64,000 bases of DNA from Cordilura impudica (lineage: Eukaryota > Arthropoda > Insecta > Diptera > Scathophagidae). Positions within the stretch are counted from its first letter, which is position 1. Every line of letters starts with the position of its first letter. Both the position numbers and the translations under genes were made by a program. Shown here piece after piece: positions 11,225 to 22,363 of this stretch. The stretch is from contig OY821517.1 of assembly GCA_963682025.1 (NCBI GenBank), positions 300,642,844 to 300,706,843 of the forward strand, written 5' to 3'. The notes beneath the pieces are model-generated. The model saw only the letters and a list, made by a program, of their open reading frames with translations. It ran no database searches and had not been told where the DNA came from.

Positions 11225-12368
11225 GAGATGGTATGAAAGAAAATATATAAAATCTTAATCGTTATTTAAATGTTTATAGTTTTTGATGTTTTCTTTCAAC
11301 TGTTTTTTAAATACAATTGTATATTTCAATGTTTTAATCGTGTAATTAATTATTAAATATTGGCTAGAATAACATTTTGTGAAGACTTAAAAACCAGAAT
11401 AATAGATGATTTTACCTCTGGTCTTAAGCAAAAGAAAATTTTGAAGAAATTTTCTATGAAAAAATCGATAATTTCATAAATTATCAAGAAATATCGTGAA
11501 TGAGGTTCAGTGACGTGTCCCCGTAAAACGAGTCAAAGACGGGATAATTTAATAGCAAGTGAGTTTAAAAAATTAAAAAAAAAATTACCTAAAGAGGCCA
11601 TTTATCTGAAACTAAAAATATATACCGGAACTGTTTCCCGATGAGCAATTTAGGCGGATATTGGTTGGTAACGTTCTGTGATCCTAAAGAAAAATCGTCT
11701 AGATCGCATAAATTTTGCTAAAGAACACATGAACTGATCAAGATGGCATTGGAATACTGTTCTCTTTTCAAATGCGTCAAAGTTTAATTTAAGAAGCCAT
11801 GATGGAAGAACGTTTGTACGACGATCAAAGGGAAAAAGATCCAAAATATACAAATAAAATTGTTAAGTTTGGCGGTGGCAATATTATGGCATGGGATTAC
11901 TTTTCGGGCCGCAGAGTGGGTCCAACTCATGTAGTAAAAGATAATCTAATGGAATTGGATACATGCAAATTCTAAATGACGTAATGTACAGAGACGCGAA
12001 GGAAAATATGCCCTGGTGTGGAAGTTCCAACATGGCAATGATCAAAAACACACCTACACTGTTGTAACCGAATAGCTGCAATCTAATACAGTTAGTGTTT
12101 TGGAATGACCAGCCCATTCACCAGATATTGGAAATTATAGATCGAAAAATATGGATACTAAATTACACAAACAAGCCAGATATCATAGAGGCAGTTAATT
12201 CATAGTGGTAAAAATTTCAATGGATATCATCAACAATTTAATAGAGTATATGCTTCGGAGTTGTGAAGCAGTACTAAAAAATAATGAATACCCAATAAAA
12301 TATTGAAACTAAAAATAGAGGGAATGCTTTCAATTATTGTATGGTAAAGGTTTCCATTTTTATTATAA
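11225..12368 (+). pseudogene. Tc1-like transposase remnant
   Basis: Frames on the plus strand give Tc1 blocks in order: a weak N-terminal HTH around 11400-11540, then NRLDRINFAKEHMN around 11695-11735 and WHWNTVLFSNASKF near 11750-11790. These are followed by GGGNIMAWDYFSGRRVGPTH around 11875-11935 and a C-terminal CEAVLKNNEYPIKY end around 12262-12305. Many stops and frameshifts separate them, so it is inactive. Related minus-strand remnants lie at 14345-15000 and 55600-56540. The 3' side is cut by the TIR element that starts at 12369. Confidence 0.75.
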
Positions 12369-12617
12369 TTGGGCAATTCACAACAGGTGTTGTATGTTGT
12401 ATTTTGTATTAAAATACACAATACAATCATTTGTTGTAAACAGTCAGTTGTATTTTCATAATGTAAAACGTTTTCTTTAGTAATTATCGACCCAACGAGG
12501 AAAGGTCGCTTCCTCACTTCTGTTATTTCGCACAAGAGAAAGCACGTGTCGGTGTTTGCTTTTTGGTCATAAGATATACCCTGGAGTTTTAGTTACGTAC
12601 CTCTTCCATTTTAATTT

Positions 12618-13564
12618 AAAGGGTGATTTTTTAAGAGCTATAGGAAAGTTTTCCAAAAAAAAAACACATAAAATTCAGAAAAATGCATGAAATCTTTATT
12701 TGAATCGATAGTACGGTCCATATAATTTAATGTTTGAAGATTATTTCATGCAAATGTTGACCGTGACTACGGCTCAAATGGTCCATCCGCTTAGTCCGAT
12801 TTTGGCATACTCTTTCCAAAATTTCGGCCGGTATCTCACGAATAAATGCTTCAATGTTGTCTTCCAATGCGTCAATTGAAGCAGGGTTGTCTGTATAGAC
12901 ATGAGCTTTAACATAGCCCCACAAAAAATAGTCTAAAGGCGTTAAATCGCACGATCTAGGCGGCCAATTGACCGGTCCCAAACGTGAAATAAAATGTTCA
13001 CCGAACTCGCCTCTCAATAAGTCCATTGTTGCGCGTGCTGTGTGGCATGGCACCGTCTTGTTGAATCCACATGTCATGCAAGTCAAGCTCTTGCATTTTG
13101 GGCAAAAAAAAGTTGGATATCATCAATCGGTAGCGCTCATCATCATCTCTCGGTAGGCCCAATTGCTGCGAACGGCGACGAATCAATAATTGATGGTCAT
13201 CATTAACACTGGCCGATACAGCTGCGATATTTTCTTCAGTTCGCACTCTACGTAAGCGTGTTGGTGGTTTAATGTCCAACAATGTAAATTTGGTGCGAAA
13301 TTTAGTCACAATAGCCCGAATAGCCGCTTCAGTGGGTCGATTAAACTGATCATAAAATGGAAGAAGCGCGCGATGAACTTTCTTAACAGAGCACGCATTT
13401 TGATAATAAAATTCAATAACTTGCAAGCTTTGTTCGTTTGTAAGACGATTCATGGTTAAATTATAGACCAAACTGAAGATGTTTGACAATGAAACAAAAC
13501 ACGAAACGTGCGTCAGCTGTTTAAACCAGTGTTGCCAAAAGATAATAGCTAAAAATTCACCTTT
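12618..13564 (-). mobile_element. Internally deleted Tc1/mariner-superfamily transposon
   Basis: The ends are inverted repeats: AAAGGGTGATTTTTTAAGAG on the left and, as reverse complement on the right, AAAGGTGAATTTTTAGC. The transposase inside reads on the minus strand. At about 0.95 kb the copy is too short for a complete transposase gene and lacks the centre of the coding region. Confidence 0.75.
12727..13453 (-). pseudogene. Transposase, IS630-Tc1-mariner superfamily, internally deleted
   Basis: The likely start is MNRLTNEQSLQVIEFYYQN at 13453, not the upstream ATG of the open frame. An N-terminal HTH with RPTEAAIRAIVTKF is followed by RRVRTEENIAAVSASVNDD and RRRSQQLGLPR. The sequence then jumps straight to RYRLMISNFFLPKMQELDL, so the central part with the first catalytic acidic residue is missing. 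A frameshift near 13040 moves the rest into the second frame: TARATMDLLRGEFGEHF, NWPPRSCDLTPLDYFLWGYV, and the tail DHLSRSHGQHLHEIIFKH. The sequence is well preserved apart from these lesions, so the copy is fairly young. It cannot encode an active enzyme. Confidence 0.85.
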
Positions 13565-13939
13565 TAGAATACAAAAAAAATTTTAAATGTTTTGGTTGAG
13601 ACTGAAAGAGAAAATACATACTAAAAATATAAACATTAATTTTTATATAAATAATATTACCGTTATTTGCATTATTTGTCATTTTATATTTTATAATTTT
13701 TATGCTGTTAAAATTGTATGTATTTGTTTTATCTTTTTCATAAAAACTGGCATTCACTTGGGACTGATATGTTATGATACAATATACAACATTTTCTAAA
13801 CATAGCAAATGAAGTTGTATCGCTGTATCAGATTTTTCAATGAAACTTGCCAATAACAATTTTACTTTATTGTAAAGTAATACACGATACAACGATACAA
13901 CACCTGTTGTGAATTGCCCAAATATATTTTCCTTTTTAA

Positions 13940-14345
13940 ATAGACAAAGATCGTAGTTTTTATGTAAACGTAAACGATGAAATATCCAACATTTGTGATA
14001 TCAAAGCTGGTATGCCTCAAGGAAGTGTTTTAGGTCCTCTGCTTTACACTATTTTAACGTGAGATATGCCTGTGGCTACATATGCTACATATGCTGATTA
14101 TAATGCTTTAATAGTAAGAAACAGCTGTAAAGTAAAAGCTATCGAATTGATCCAAACAAACCCTAACAGTATTTCAAATTGGTTGAAAACATCGAATTTA
14201 TGACTTCATGAGGAAAAGTCATCGCATATTACATTTACTTTAAGACAATGTGACTGTCCTCCTTCTTTTCTATAATGGTGAAGATATTCTTAAATCGGAT
14301 TGTGCTAAAGATCTTGGAATGCACATTGATAGAAGACTCACGTGA
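13940..14345 (+). pseudogene. Non-LTR retrotransposon RT fragment (jockey-like)
   Basis: The translation gives KAGMPQGSVLGPLLYTI, the RT block before the catalytic box. A degenerate YADYNALI stands where F/YADD is expected, and CAKDLGMHIDRRLT follows. Stops interrupt the frame. PQGSVLGPLLY and LG..ID..LT are typical of jockey-clade RTs. Only about 130 codons remain; both ends are truncated. Confidence 0.75.
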
Positions 14346-15000
14346 TGATATCAATTGAAATTTTTTACCACTCTGAATTAACTGTCTCTATGAGATCTGT
14401 CTTGCTTGCGTAATTTCGTAATTTTCGATCTACAATTTCCCGTAGATTTTCTATGGGACTGCGATCTGGTGATTGGGCTGGTTATTCCAAAACACTTATT
14501 ACATTAGTTTATATCCATTCGGTTGCAACTTAGGAGCTGTGTTTTGGGTTATTGGCATATTGGAACTTCCAGACCAGGGCCATATATTCCTCCGCGTATG
14601 AATACATTACGTCATTTAGAATTTTCTTGTATCCAATTCCATTAGATTTTCTTTTATTACATGAATTGGACCCACACTGAGAACCGAAAAGTAACCCCAT
14701 ACAATAATATAGCCACCGCCAAACTAAACAGTTTTATTAGCATATTTTGTGTAGATAGTTTATGTCATTTATAATTTTCTGTATCAATTCCAGTTAGGGT
14801 ATCTGTTCTTTCATGAATTAAAGCCATTCCTTGGCCCGAAAAGCAACTCCATGCCATAATATTGCCACCGCCACCCTTTGGTCGTCGTACAAACCTTCTT
14901 CCTTCATGACTTCCCAATCCGTCGTGACCAGTTCATGTGTTTTTAGGAAAATTTATGTTAAACAGACGATTTTTCCCTGATATTAGTAAAATTATAAAAA
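14345..15000 (-). pseudogene. Tc1-like transposase remnant with internal duplication
   Basis: The minus strand contains the Tc1 SPDRSPIENLREIVDRKL block (around 14405-14480) and the GGGYIIVWGYFS-type block (around 14670-14720). The latter is met again at about 14825-14880, so the region is duplicated or two copies are fused. It is of the same family as 11225-12368 but in opposite orientation. No intact frame remains. Confidence 0.7.
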
Positions 15001-16276
15001 AGAAATAAAATTGACAAATTTAAAATATTGTAAAAGTTCCCGCTATATATTGACATACTTTTCTCTTATAACAAAAAAAAAAAAAAAAAAATAACCTTTA
15101 GAAAATGTCGAAAAAAGCAACGAAAATGCTAATTTTTTTTCTTACATCTTAAACGTGCTTAAAAAGTGGTCAATTGGCAACACTGACCAGCAAGTAGTTT
15201 TTCTTTATTTTTATTTTATTATTTTCAAAGCAGCGCGGCAAGACTCCCAGATAGTGTAAATTAACAAAAATTATTCGTTAATGTACTGAAACCAGTTCAG
15301 TATTGCCGTGTGTGAAGTCGTCCGCGTTCCTGAACTAGTCCGTTTTTATTGGAATATACATATAAAAGAAAATCTAATTTATTATATAAATTACTAAAAA
15401 AAAAACAAATTGAGTATTTGCCAAAGAGAAGCGGGTATCTCATAAGAGATTATAGTTCTGAGTGTTTTCTTTTTTCTTTAAGCTCTACGTAAATATTTTA
15501 CAATATGATAACGAGTACTACTAGTATAATGGCAGAGCGCCTACCTCGGCTGTAATGCGCTTTAAGCATGCAGTGAATCTATCGTTAGCGTGTGTGTGTT
15601 TATGTTTTGATTTTAAAAATATAAAAATTTATATAAAAAAAAATAAAAAATAATTTTTCTAACAAAGTCCTATGAAAGTGAATTTATATAAATTTTTAAT
15701 GTTTATTTAAGTGATAAAAAAAAATTGGCAACAGATAATTTTATCCGCGAAAGTAGCTGTTATAAGAAACATCCATACCAACACCATCGTTAAAACGAAT
15801 GTTTATCATACGTTGATGCTGATGATGCTGCATAAAAGGTAAGATCTCTACAACTCAATGCCGGTCCATTGGTACAACTTGATGTCGAAATGCTCTTATA
15901 GTACAAATTTATCGTTGACCGAAACAAGTTGTTTTAAATGTATTCCTCAATGCGCCTTTTTTTTATTTATAGTACACATTTGTATAAAAACATATAAATT
16001 GCAAAAAGTTTATATGTAGGTTGAGTTCTTTATAGTTGAGGTGACCAGGTGTTTCTATAGCATAAATAAAATTTTCGATGATAACCTGCATATATTAGTG
16101 AATCAAACTTACTATGAGTTTTGCTAAAGTCCATAGATAATCAGATCCCAACCATATTGGGAAAGGGATATCCAATGAGATCCAAAAATGATCTGATCCC
16201 AATTATAATGGGTGGGCTTATAAACATAAACCAAATTTGTGTGAGTTTGTCATGAAGATGTGTTAGGACACTGTTA
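15001..16276. other. Unassigned region
   Basis: No ORF, TIR or RNA gene could be supported. A slightly GC-richer part near 15230-15350 and 15520-15590 stands out from the poly-A/T background, but I cannot interpret it. The sequence ends with the TTA duplication of the next MITE. Confidence 0.5.
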
Positions 16277-16882
16277 GCCCGAGGCCACGCAATGAGCGGC
16301 AAAGCGGCGAGCGGCAGAGCGATGAGCGGAAAAAAATTAAAACATATGAAATACTACTGAAGTGGCCACATAATGAGCGGCATGTGAGTGGCATTTCTGA
16401 GCGTCTAAGCGGTGCCGCTCAGGAATAAAACTTGTTCTAATTTTTAGTTGTTTTCTGAGCGGCAAAGAATAAAAAAATAGCTTTTCTTTGTTTTGTTAAT
16501 CTGTAGCGCGATTCAGTTACTTCTTTTTAACGATAATCGAATCGTTAGAAAAAGAAAACAAAATTATCGATTTTGGTATTCAGTAAAATTTTTAAACGAT
16601 ATTGTTAAAGTCACGTGTTCTCGTTATCTTAACGACAACCATTTTTGTGTTGTTTTTCAATCGATAAAAAGTTAAAAATGTTGAAATGTAGTCATACATA
16701 AATAAAAATCATAAAATAGTGAAAACATTTTGCTTATATGTATTATAAAAACTTTTATATAAATAATAAATAATAACATTGACAATGGCATTTTGACAAC
16801 TAACCGCTCAGAAATGACGCTCAGTAATAAGCCACTTGCCGTTCAAACTCGCCGCTCTGCCGCTCATTGCGTGGCCTCGGCC
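16277..16882. mobile_element. MITE with TTA target duplication (PIF/Harbinger-like)
   Basis: The left end GCCCGAGGCCACGCAATGAG and the reverse complement of the right end GGCCGAGGCCACGCAATGAG differ at one base. Both are flanked by TTA (16274-16276, 16883-16885). A 3-bp TTA duplication with G-rich TIRs fits PIF/Harbinger. Subterminal GAGCGGC motifs are repeated many times. It has no ORF. Confidence 0.75.
16501..16690. repeat. Partial copy of the 3346-3827 MITE inside the TTA MITE
   Basis: CTGTAGCGCGATTCAGTTAC and the following ATCGTT, CGACAACCATTTTTGTGTTG and CAATCGATAAAAA blocks match 3346-3520. The right half is missing. Confidence 0.65.
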
Positions 16883-17459
16883 TTACATGTTCAATATATA
16901 TTGACCACGGTCCAAATATCACAACATATATTGCATGCAATATTGATGAATTGCGATTAATTTTAATGGATTTCAGAATTGGAGGTCATTCTGCGATATG
17001 GATCGCGATCCAAATATCACAATATATATTGGAGGTGTAACAATGCCCTTACAGTTAATTAGGATCAGATTATTAAATAAGGTCTGGGACATAGGGTTGT
17101 CATCTGTCCTCTTTTCCCTGGACACCGTCCTCTTTTTTAAGGCGTCTGGAACAGTGTCTTTCAAGTGACTTGGCATCACTTAGTTTGATAGGCAAATTGT
17201 GAAGTTATCAACAGTGGTATCAAATTTTTGAGAGTAAAATGCGTACAAAAACTTGAGAAACGCGATATTTTGAGCAAATAAGCACTATATGTAGTGCAAA
17301 AAGCACTACGTTGACATTACTTCCTATCAGCTGTTGTGTGTCGCAAAGTTTGCTCTCAGAAAAAGAAGGCATTAAAGATAAATTCAATGCGTAGAAATTT
17401 ATTAATTTTAGAAATAATGTTCAAAATGATTTTTTACGAGTATAGTTTGAAATAAATAA
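16883..17459. other. Unassigned sequence before the I-like element
   Basis: No gene is seen. Short repeats of CAATATTG and ATATATTG occur near 16895-17035. Confidence 0.45.
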
Positions 17460-17479
17460 CCAAAACAAACTAAATCCAA

Positions 17480-18630
17480 CAGGGAAATTGAAAAGCCTTT
17501 TACGTTATTTGAATTTAAACTCACACTTAAAAAAACAAGGGATAATAGTCCAGGTTGCGACACAATATCTTACTCAATGATAAAAAATTCATCAAATGTT
17601 TTTAAATCGCGTGTACTGAAACTATTCAATGAAATATTTTTTAGCGGTGTTATACCACATAATTGGAAAAAAGCCGATGTTATCTATATACTAAAACCAA
17701 ACAAAAAGAAAGAGGATATTGATTCATATCGACCAATATCCTTAATATCATGTTTAAGTAAAATGTTAGAAAAAATAGTAGCGAAAAGGTTATCGTGGTG
17801 TTTATTTTCCAAAATAAACTCATAGACACTAAACAAACGGCCTTTAGACCAAACAGCTGTACAATTGATACGAAATCACTCGAAATCACTGCTCTGTACT
17901 TAGTATAGACTTCGAAAAGGCGTATGATAAAATCGGCATTCATCCCATTTTAAATCAACTGAAAGAGTGGAACATTGGCAACAATATATATCGCTATATC
18001 AAACCCTTTCTTACAAATAGGACTTTTACTGTTAAAAACAACGGTTATACATCGATAGCTACAAAACTCGACAATGGAATACCACAAGGATCACCACTGT
18101 CGGTGGTATTGTTCCTCATAGCTTTTGAAAAGATCAACAATATCGTGTCTAAACATAAACATTTCTCCCATTGCCTTTACGCTGATGATTTCTATTTATT
18201 TACAAAAATTGATGATTGCAAAAAAATCCAAAACAAACTCAACAAACTGATGACAGATTTAAATAACTGGTCCTCTACTTCAGGTGCAACTATATCCAAA
18301 CCGAAATCCAAACACTTACATGTATGTCGCAAACATAACTGTTCTTCGCCAACTTTTAAAATAAATAATCACAATTTCCAAAATGTTTCGGAACTTAAAA
18401 TCCTTGGCTTAATATTTAACAAAAAACTGAACTGGTATGATCATATAAAAAATCTCTCTTCGGATCTATCAAAACGACTAAATATTTTAAGGTTCCTTAA
18501 TGGGTCATCTAGCGAAAGCCATATTACTACCCTAAAACATATTTTAAAATCAATTATCCTGAGCAAAATAGACTACGGTCTTGTAATATATGGCAAAGCG
18601 GCGAAAGCAAATCTACCACCAATTAAATAG
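17480..18630 (+). pseudogene. Reverse transcriptase domain of the I-like element
   Basis: The frame opens with KPFTLFEFKLTLKKTRDNSP and GCDTISYSMIKN, followed by DSYRPISLISCLSKMLEKIV. A stop and a frameshift occur at 17823-17830. It continues as KQTAFRPNSCTIDT, then IDFEKAYDKIG (first catalytic Asp), GIPQGSPLSVVLFLIAFEK, and the catalytic YADD at 18178-18189. ELKILGLIFNKKLNWYDHI follows. The catalytic residues are preserved but the frame is broken at least twice, so no single protein can be made. Confidence 0.85.
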
Positions 18631-19019
18631 TATTATCATTCCGCTCTTAGAACCATCATCCAAGCTTTCTATACTACACCGATAAGAAACATATTATACG
18701 AACTTGACTTACCATCAATTGACGATCGATATAAAAAACTCATCTGTAATCAGATTGTCAAAATATCTCAAAATAATTCCAACATTATTTTTCAGGACTC
18801 GAAAGGTTATCTCAAGCTCAAAAGAAAACCAAAAATTAAAACAACAATATCATCCATCCACGATGCTGCCAGCGAATTTTCAATACACCTAAATAAGCCA
18901 TCACCTTTCCGTTCCACACATCCAACAGGGACAAATATTTCCGACTTCTTCATAGAATCTAACATGCCTCCAAAAAAAATATAATAGCCCAGAAACTCTG
19001 AGACGTACCATTATCAAAT

Positions 19020-19400
19020 TTTTAATGAATGGAAACAAAATAAATGGACTTTCTGGTTCTGTGATGGTTCAAAATCAGAAGCAGGTAACGGTTTTACAAT
19101 TGTTGACGACAATGGCATCATAATCAAAAAAGGTTTATTGCAACACTAGACCTCAATATTTACATCGGAAATCACTGCTATCGAAGAAGCACTACCTACA
19201 AAGCCACAAAAAAAAAACTTATAATATGTTCTGACAGTCTGTCATCAATAAATGCTCCTAAGAATTTAAATAACAACGAACCACTTGTAACCAAAATCCG
19301 GGAATCATTATTAAGGCAAAACAAAACCAAATTATTACATACACCAGGCCATATAGGAATCCTAGGAAATGAATTAGCCGACAAAACTGTTAAAGAAGCT
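19020..19400 (+). pseudogene. RNase H domain of the I-like element
   Basis: WTFWFCDGSKSEAGNGFTIV carries the first Asp. ITAIEEAL carries the Glu, ICSDSLSSINA the second Asp, and TPGHIGILGNELADKTVKEA the His and last Asp. All four catalytic positions are present. A stop after GLLQH near 19148 breaks the frame. This domain separates I-clade elements from jockey and R1-like elements without RNase H. Confidence 0.82.
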
Positions 19401-19599
19401 GTTATATCCCCGACAATTATTCATAATAACTACACCAAAAAAGATATAAAAATTTATATAAACAAAGAAATAAAAAAACAAAACCACCAATCAACAATCC
19501 ACTCCCCAAACGGATATTACAAATTAATTAATCCCACCTTCCAAAAAATCTATATATATCAAATTCATTTTCTGTTTGTTTGTTTGTTTGTTTGTTTTC

Positions 19600-20245
19600 A
19601 ACCGATTTCTCTGAAATTTGGTACACACGATCTCTCTCCTCCAGGGAAAGTCGACATATTCTTCGTACCGGTCACGCCTACTATTATGCCCACTTTTTGT
19701 ATACAATTCATATTCTGGTTTTAGGTACATTTGTTCGCTACATAATTTTTTTAACGGATTGAAATTTGCTACACACGATCTCTGTACTCCAGAGAGGTCG
19801 CCATATGATTCTTGCCGGTCACGCCTACTTCTACGCCCGCTTTTTATACAAAATTAATTTTCTGTTTTTTGGAATATTTGTTCACTATAGAAATTTTTAT
19901 TTTTCAAGGGATGTCTAAAATTTGGTCACACGATCTCTATACTACAGAGAAGGTCACCATATGCTTCTTACAGGCCACGCCTACTTTACGCCAACTTCTA
20001 TGTATATAAAACTTATTTTTTCCTTTTATTTGTTTCTTTATTTGATTGCTATAAAAACTTTTATTTTTCAATGGCTTTCTTCGAAATTTAGTACATATTC
20101 CAGGGAAGGTCGCTGTATGATTTTTACCGACCACTCCTAATTTACGCCCAATTTTCTTATAAAATTCATATTTTGTTGTGTGGTATATTTCTTCCCTATA
20201 CAAATTTGTACTTTTCAATGGATTTCTCTGAAATTTGGGTTACAC
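19600..20245 (+). repeat. Tandem ~150-bp units in the Helitron 5' part
   Basis: GAAATTTGGTACACACGATC and variants recur at about 19612, 19761, 19915, 20085 and 20231. Each is followed by a CCAGGGAAGGTCG-like block and a GGTCACGCCTACT-like block. Internal minisatellites of this sort are common in fly Helitrons. Confidence 0.75.
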
Positions 20246-20261
20246 GAAAATAACTACACGG

Positions 20262-21797
20262 TGAACAAATTCCCCAAACTTAAAAAAAGGTACCCAAAAG
20301 AAATGAAGAAATTCCCCATTTTTTTTTAATTGAAATAAAAAATGAACTTACTCCCCAAATTCGTTCTTAAATTTTTACATATTTTTATTTAATGAATTTT
20401 GTTAAATATTTATTTTAGTGAACATTTGCATACTGCTCTCAATATATGTCCAACAATAAATGCATTTAAAATGAGTATTCTTTTCAAGATAAGTTGGCAA
20501 CAGCTGCGCGGCAGCACAGGTGTGGTTGCCAAACGCGCGGAAGCGGCGCGTGGCGTGCGACCGCGGACTCGGATGCGACGCGCTCTCGGAACACAGCTCA
20601 GCTAAAATATCGCAATGCTCTAAAAAATATGTTTTAGGAATTAAAATAAGTTAACGAGAACTAAGCGGAGGCACGGGTAGTAGCTGCGAGGAAGCGGCGC
20701 GAGGCGCGCGGACGCGACGCGCTCGCGGAACACAGCTCAGCTAAAATATCGACCGCGAATTCGGACACGACGGATGCGCACGCGACGCGCTTTCGGAACA
20801 CAGCTCAGCTAAAATATCGCAATGCTCTAAAAAATATGTTTTAGGAATTAAAATAAGTTAACGAGAACTAAGCGGAGGCACGGGTAGTAGCTGCGAGGAA
20901 GCGGCGCGAGGGGCGCGGACGCGACGCGCTCGCGGAACACAGCTGAGCTAAAATATCGCAATGATCTGAAAAATATATTTTGGCGATTAAAATAAGTTGA
21001 CAGCAACTGCGCGACAGCACGGGTGTGGCTGCCATACGCGCGGCGCGCGACCGCTGACTCGGATGCGACGGATGCGCACGCGACGCGCTCTCGGAACACA
21101 GGTCAGCTAAAATATTGCAATGCTCTAAAAAACATGTTTTAGGAATTAAAATAAGATAACGAGAACTAGGCGGCAGTACGGGTAGTAGCTGCGAGGAAGC
21201 GGCGCGAGGCGCGCGGACCCGAAGGATGCGGACGCGACGCGCTCGCGGAACACAGCCTACCAAAAATATCGCAATGATCTGAAAAATATATTTTGGCGAT
21301 TAAAATAAGTTGACAACAACTGCGCGGCAGCACGGGTGTGCTGCCAAACGCGAGGAAGCGGACGCGACTCGCTCTCGGAACACAGCTTAGTGAAGTGTCG
21401 TATGATAAATTTTATCTACGTATGTGCAATAATTACCTGTTGATCAAAATAGGCCACACATATACTATAAGCAATTGCTTAAAGAAACCTTGAATTTGAC
21501 GTCTCTGCTCGATGATGATCACTTATTGAATGAATTAATTCAATTTTTAAAAGTTTTGATTCCTTTAATTTGCGGCCCATTCCGTTATATTTGATGTTTA
21601 TAAATAAACTGAAAAAAAAAACTTAAAGCGGTTTCGCACCTTATTTTTGAAGCATTTTTGCTGCAACATCTTATAAAAAACTTCTAAATTAAAAAACCAA
21701 AAACTTTTTAATTGAAATAAAAAATGAATTTTCTGCCCATACAAATTTTTGGGGAGAAAGTTCATTTTATTGGGGAATTTGTTAATTGGGGACTAAG
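20262..21797. mobile_element. Probable inverted-repeat element nested in the Helitron
   Basis: GAACAAATTCCCCAAAC on the left (about 20262-20280) is matched by GGGGAATTTGTTAATTGGGG on the right (about 21772-21793). TTAATTGAAATAAAAAATGA occurs near both ends in direct orientation. Between them lies the CpG-rich repeat block. The exact ends are uncertain. Confidence 0.45.
20495..21400. repeat. CpG-rich tandem repeat block
   Basis: GCGACGCGCTCGCGGAACAC followed by AGCTCAGCTAAAATATCG recurs at about 20586, 20724, 20794, 20934, 21092, 21246 and 21376, at irregular 70-160 bp spacing. Each is separated by GGAATTAAAATAAGTT-like text. The ~900-bp block is strikingly GC and CpG rich within an AT-rich window. 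Long minus-strand ORFs here are repeat artefacts rich in Arg and Ala. Confidence 0.8.
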
Positions 21798-21898
21798 TAC
21801 TCAGCGCCTGGTAAGCATAGTGAACCATTTTTCAAGTCAAAGGCCTTTTCATCCCGGGCAAGACCGGGTAAAAACAGCTAGTAACTTATAAAACAAAA

Positions 21899-22147
21899 AT
21901 GCCTAGATATAAACAGAAAGTTTTAACCCGTCTGAGACTTGGCCATAGCAAGCTAACTCATCAGCACCACCTTAAAAAGGAAACTCCACCTTTATGCCCG
22001 AAATGTAAAATCCAGCTAACGATGTCACATCTTATATCCTGCTATAATAACACAGCACTCCCAAATAGCCTCCTGGAATCAATAAAAGAATTTGACTTTG
22101 AAAATATTAAGAAACATCTATCGTTTGAAATTTTAAAAAACTTATAA
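21899..22147 (+). pseudogene. C-terminal CCHC region of the I-like element
   Basis: The frame reads VLTRLRLGHSKLTHQHHLKK, then PPLCPKCKIQLTMSHLISC. This is the conserved LTRLRxGHxxLTH block followed by a C-x2-C...H...C zinc motif found at the end of I-clade polyproteins. It continues the element cut by the Helitron; the ATG at 21899 is internal, not a real start. A stop at 22145-22147 is followed by the 3' untranslated region and the TAA-rich tail. Confidence 0.8.
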
Positions 22148-22363
22148 TTATGTATATTGTATAACTTTATGTAAATATATTTATATAACTGAGTAAGGAC
22201 GAAGGCCTCTGCAGCCAGTTTCCTAATTTCTTTGAATTTTATTAATTTGTAAATTTATATACTATTAATAAATAAAAATAAATAAATAAATATGTGGAAG
22301 CACAGTTTATTTTTCCATTGACGCTTTACGGATGTTATAAATAAAAGGTGACTAAGATGTATA

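Larger units (their letters stand above)
12369..13921. mobile_element. TIR element with TTGGGCAATTCACAACAGG ends
   Basis: The left end TTGGGCAATTCACAACAGGT is the reverse complement of the right end ACCTGTTGTGAATTGCCCAA, and the match extends into GTTGTAT. A Tc1/mariner-superfamily transposon (12618-13564) is nested inside; without it about 600 bp remain, with no convincing ORF. Flanking TATTATAA and ATATATTT may be degenerate target duplications. The superfamily is unknown. Confidence 0.7.
19549..21881 (+). mobile_element. Helitron (non-autonomous), 2.3 kb
   Basis: It starts TCTATATATATC at 19549, directly after A, and ends CTAG at 21878-21881, directly before T. The hairpin CCCGGGCAAGACCGGG lies 9-10 nt before the CTAG. 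These are the defining Helitron ends and the AT target. It interrupts the C-terminal part of the I-like element. The 5' part has TTTG repeats and about five ~150-bp tandem units. The middle holds a CpG-rich repeat block, probably in a further nested element. No Rep/helicase is seen. Confidence 0.85.
17460..22300 (+). mobile_element. 5'-truncated I-like non-LTR retrotransposon, split by a Helitron
   Basis: The order is RT (17480-18630), linker, RNase H (19020-19400), then after the Helitron the C-terminal CCHC region (21899-22147). The tail is TAA/AAAT repeats ending near 22300. RT plus RNase H and a TAA-rich tail characterise the I clade. There is no ORF1 and no endonuclease, so it is truncated at its 5' end. 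Removing 19549-21881 rejoins the element at a clean A/T boundary. Confidence 0.82.

Noticed and set aside
20399..21263. Arg/Ala-rich ORFs on both strands
   Set aside because: They lie in the CpG-rich tandem repeats and mirror GCG/CGC composition. There is no domain and no consistent frame between units.
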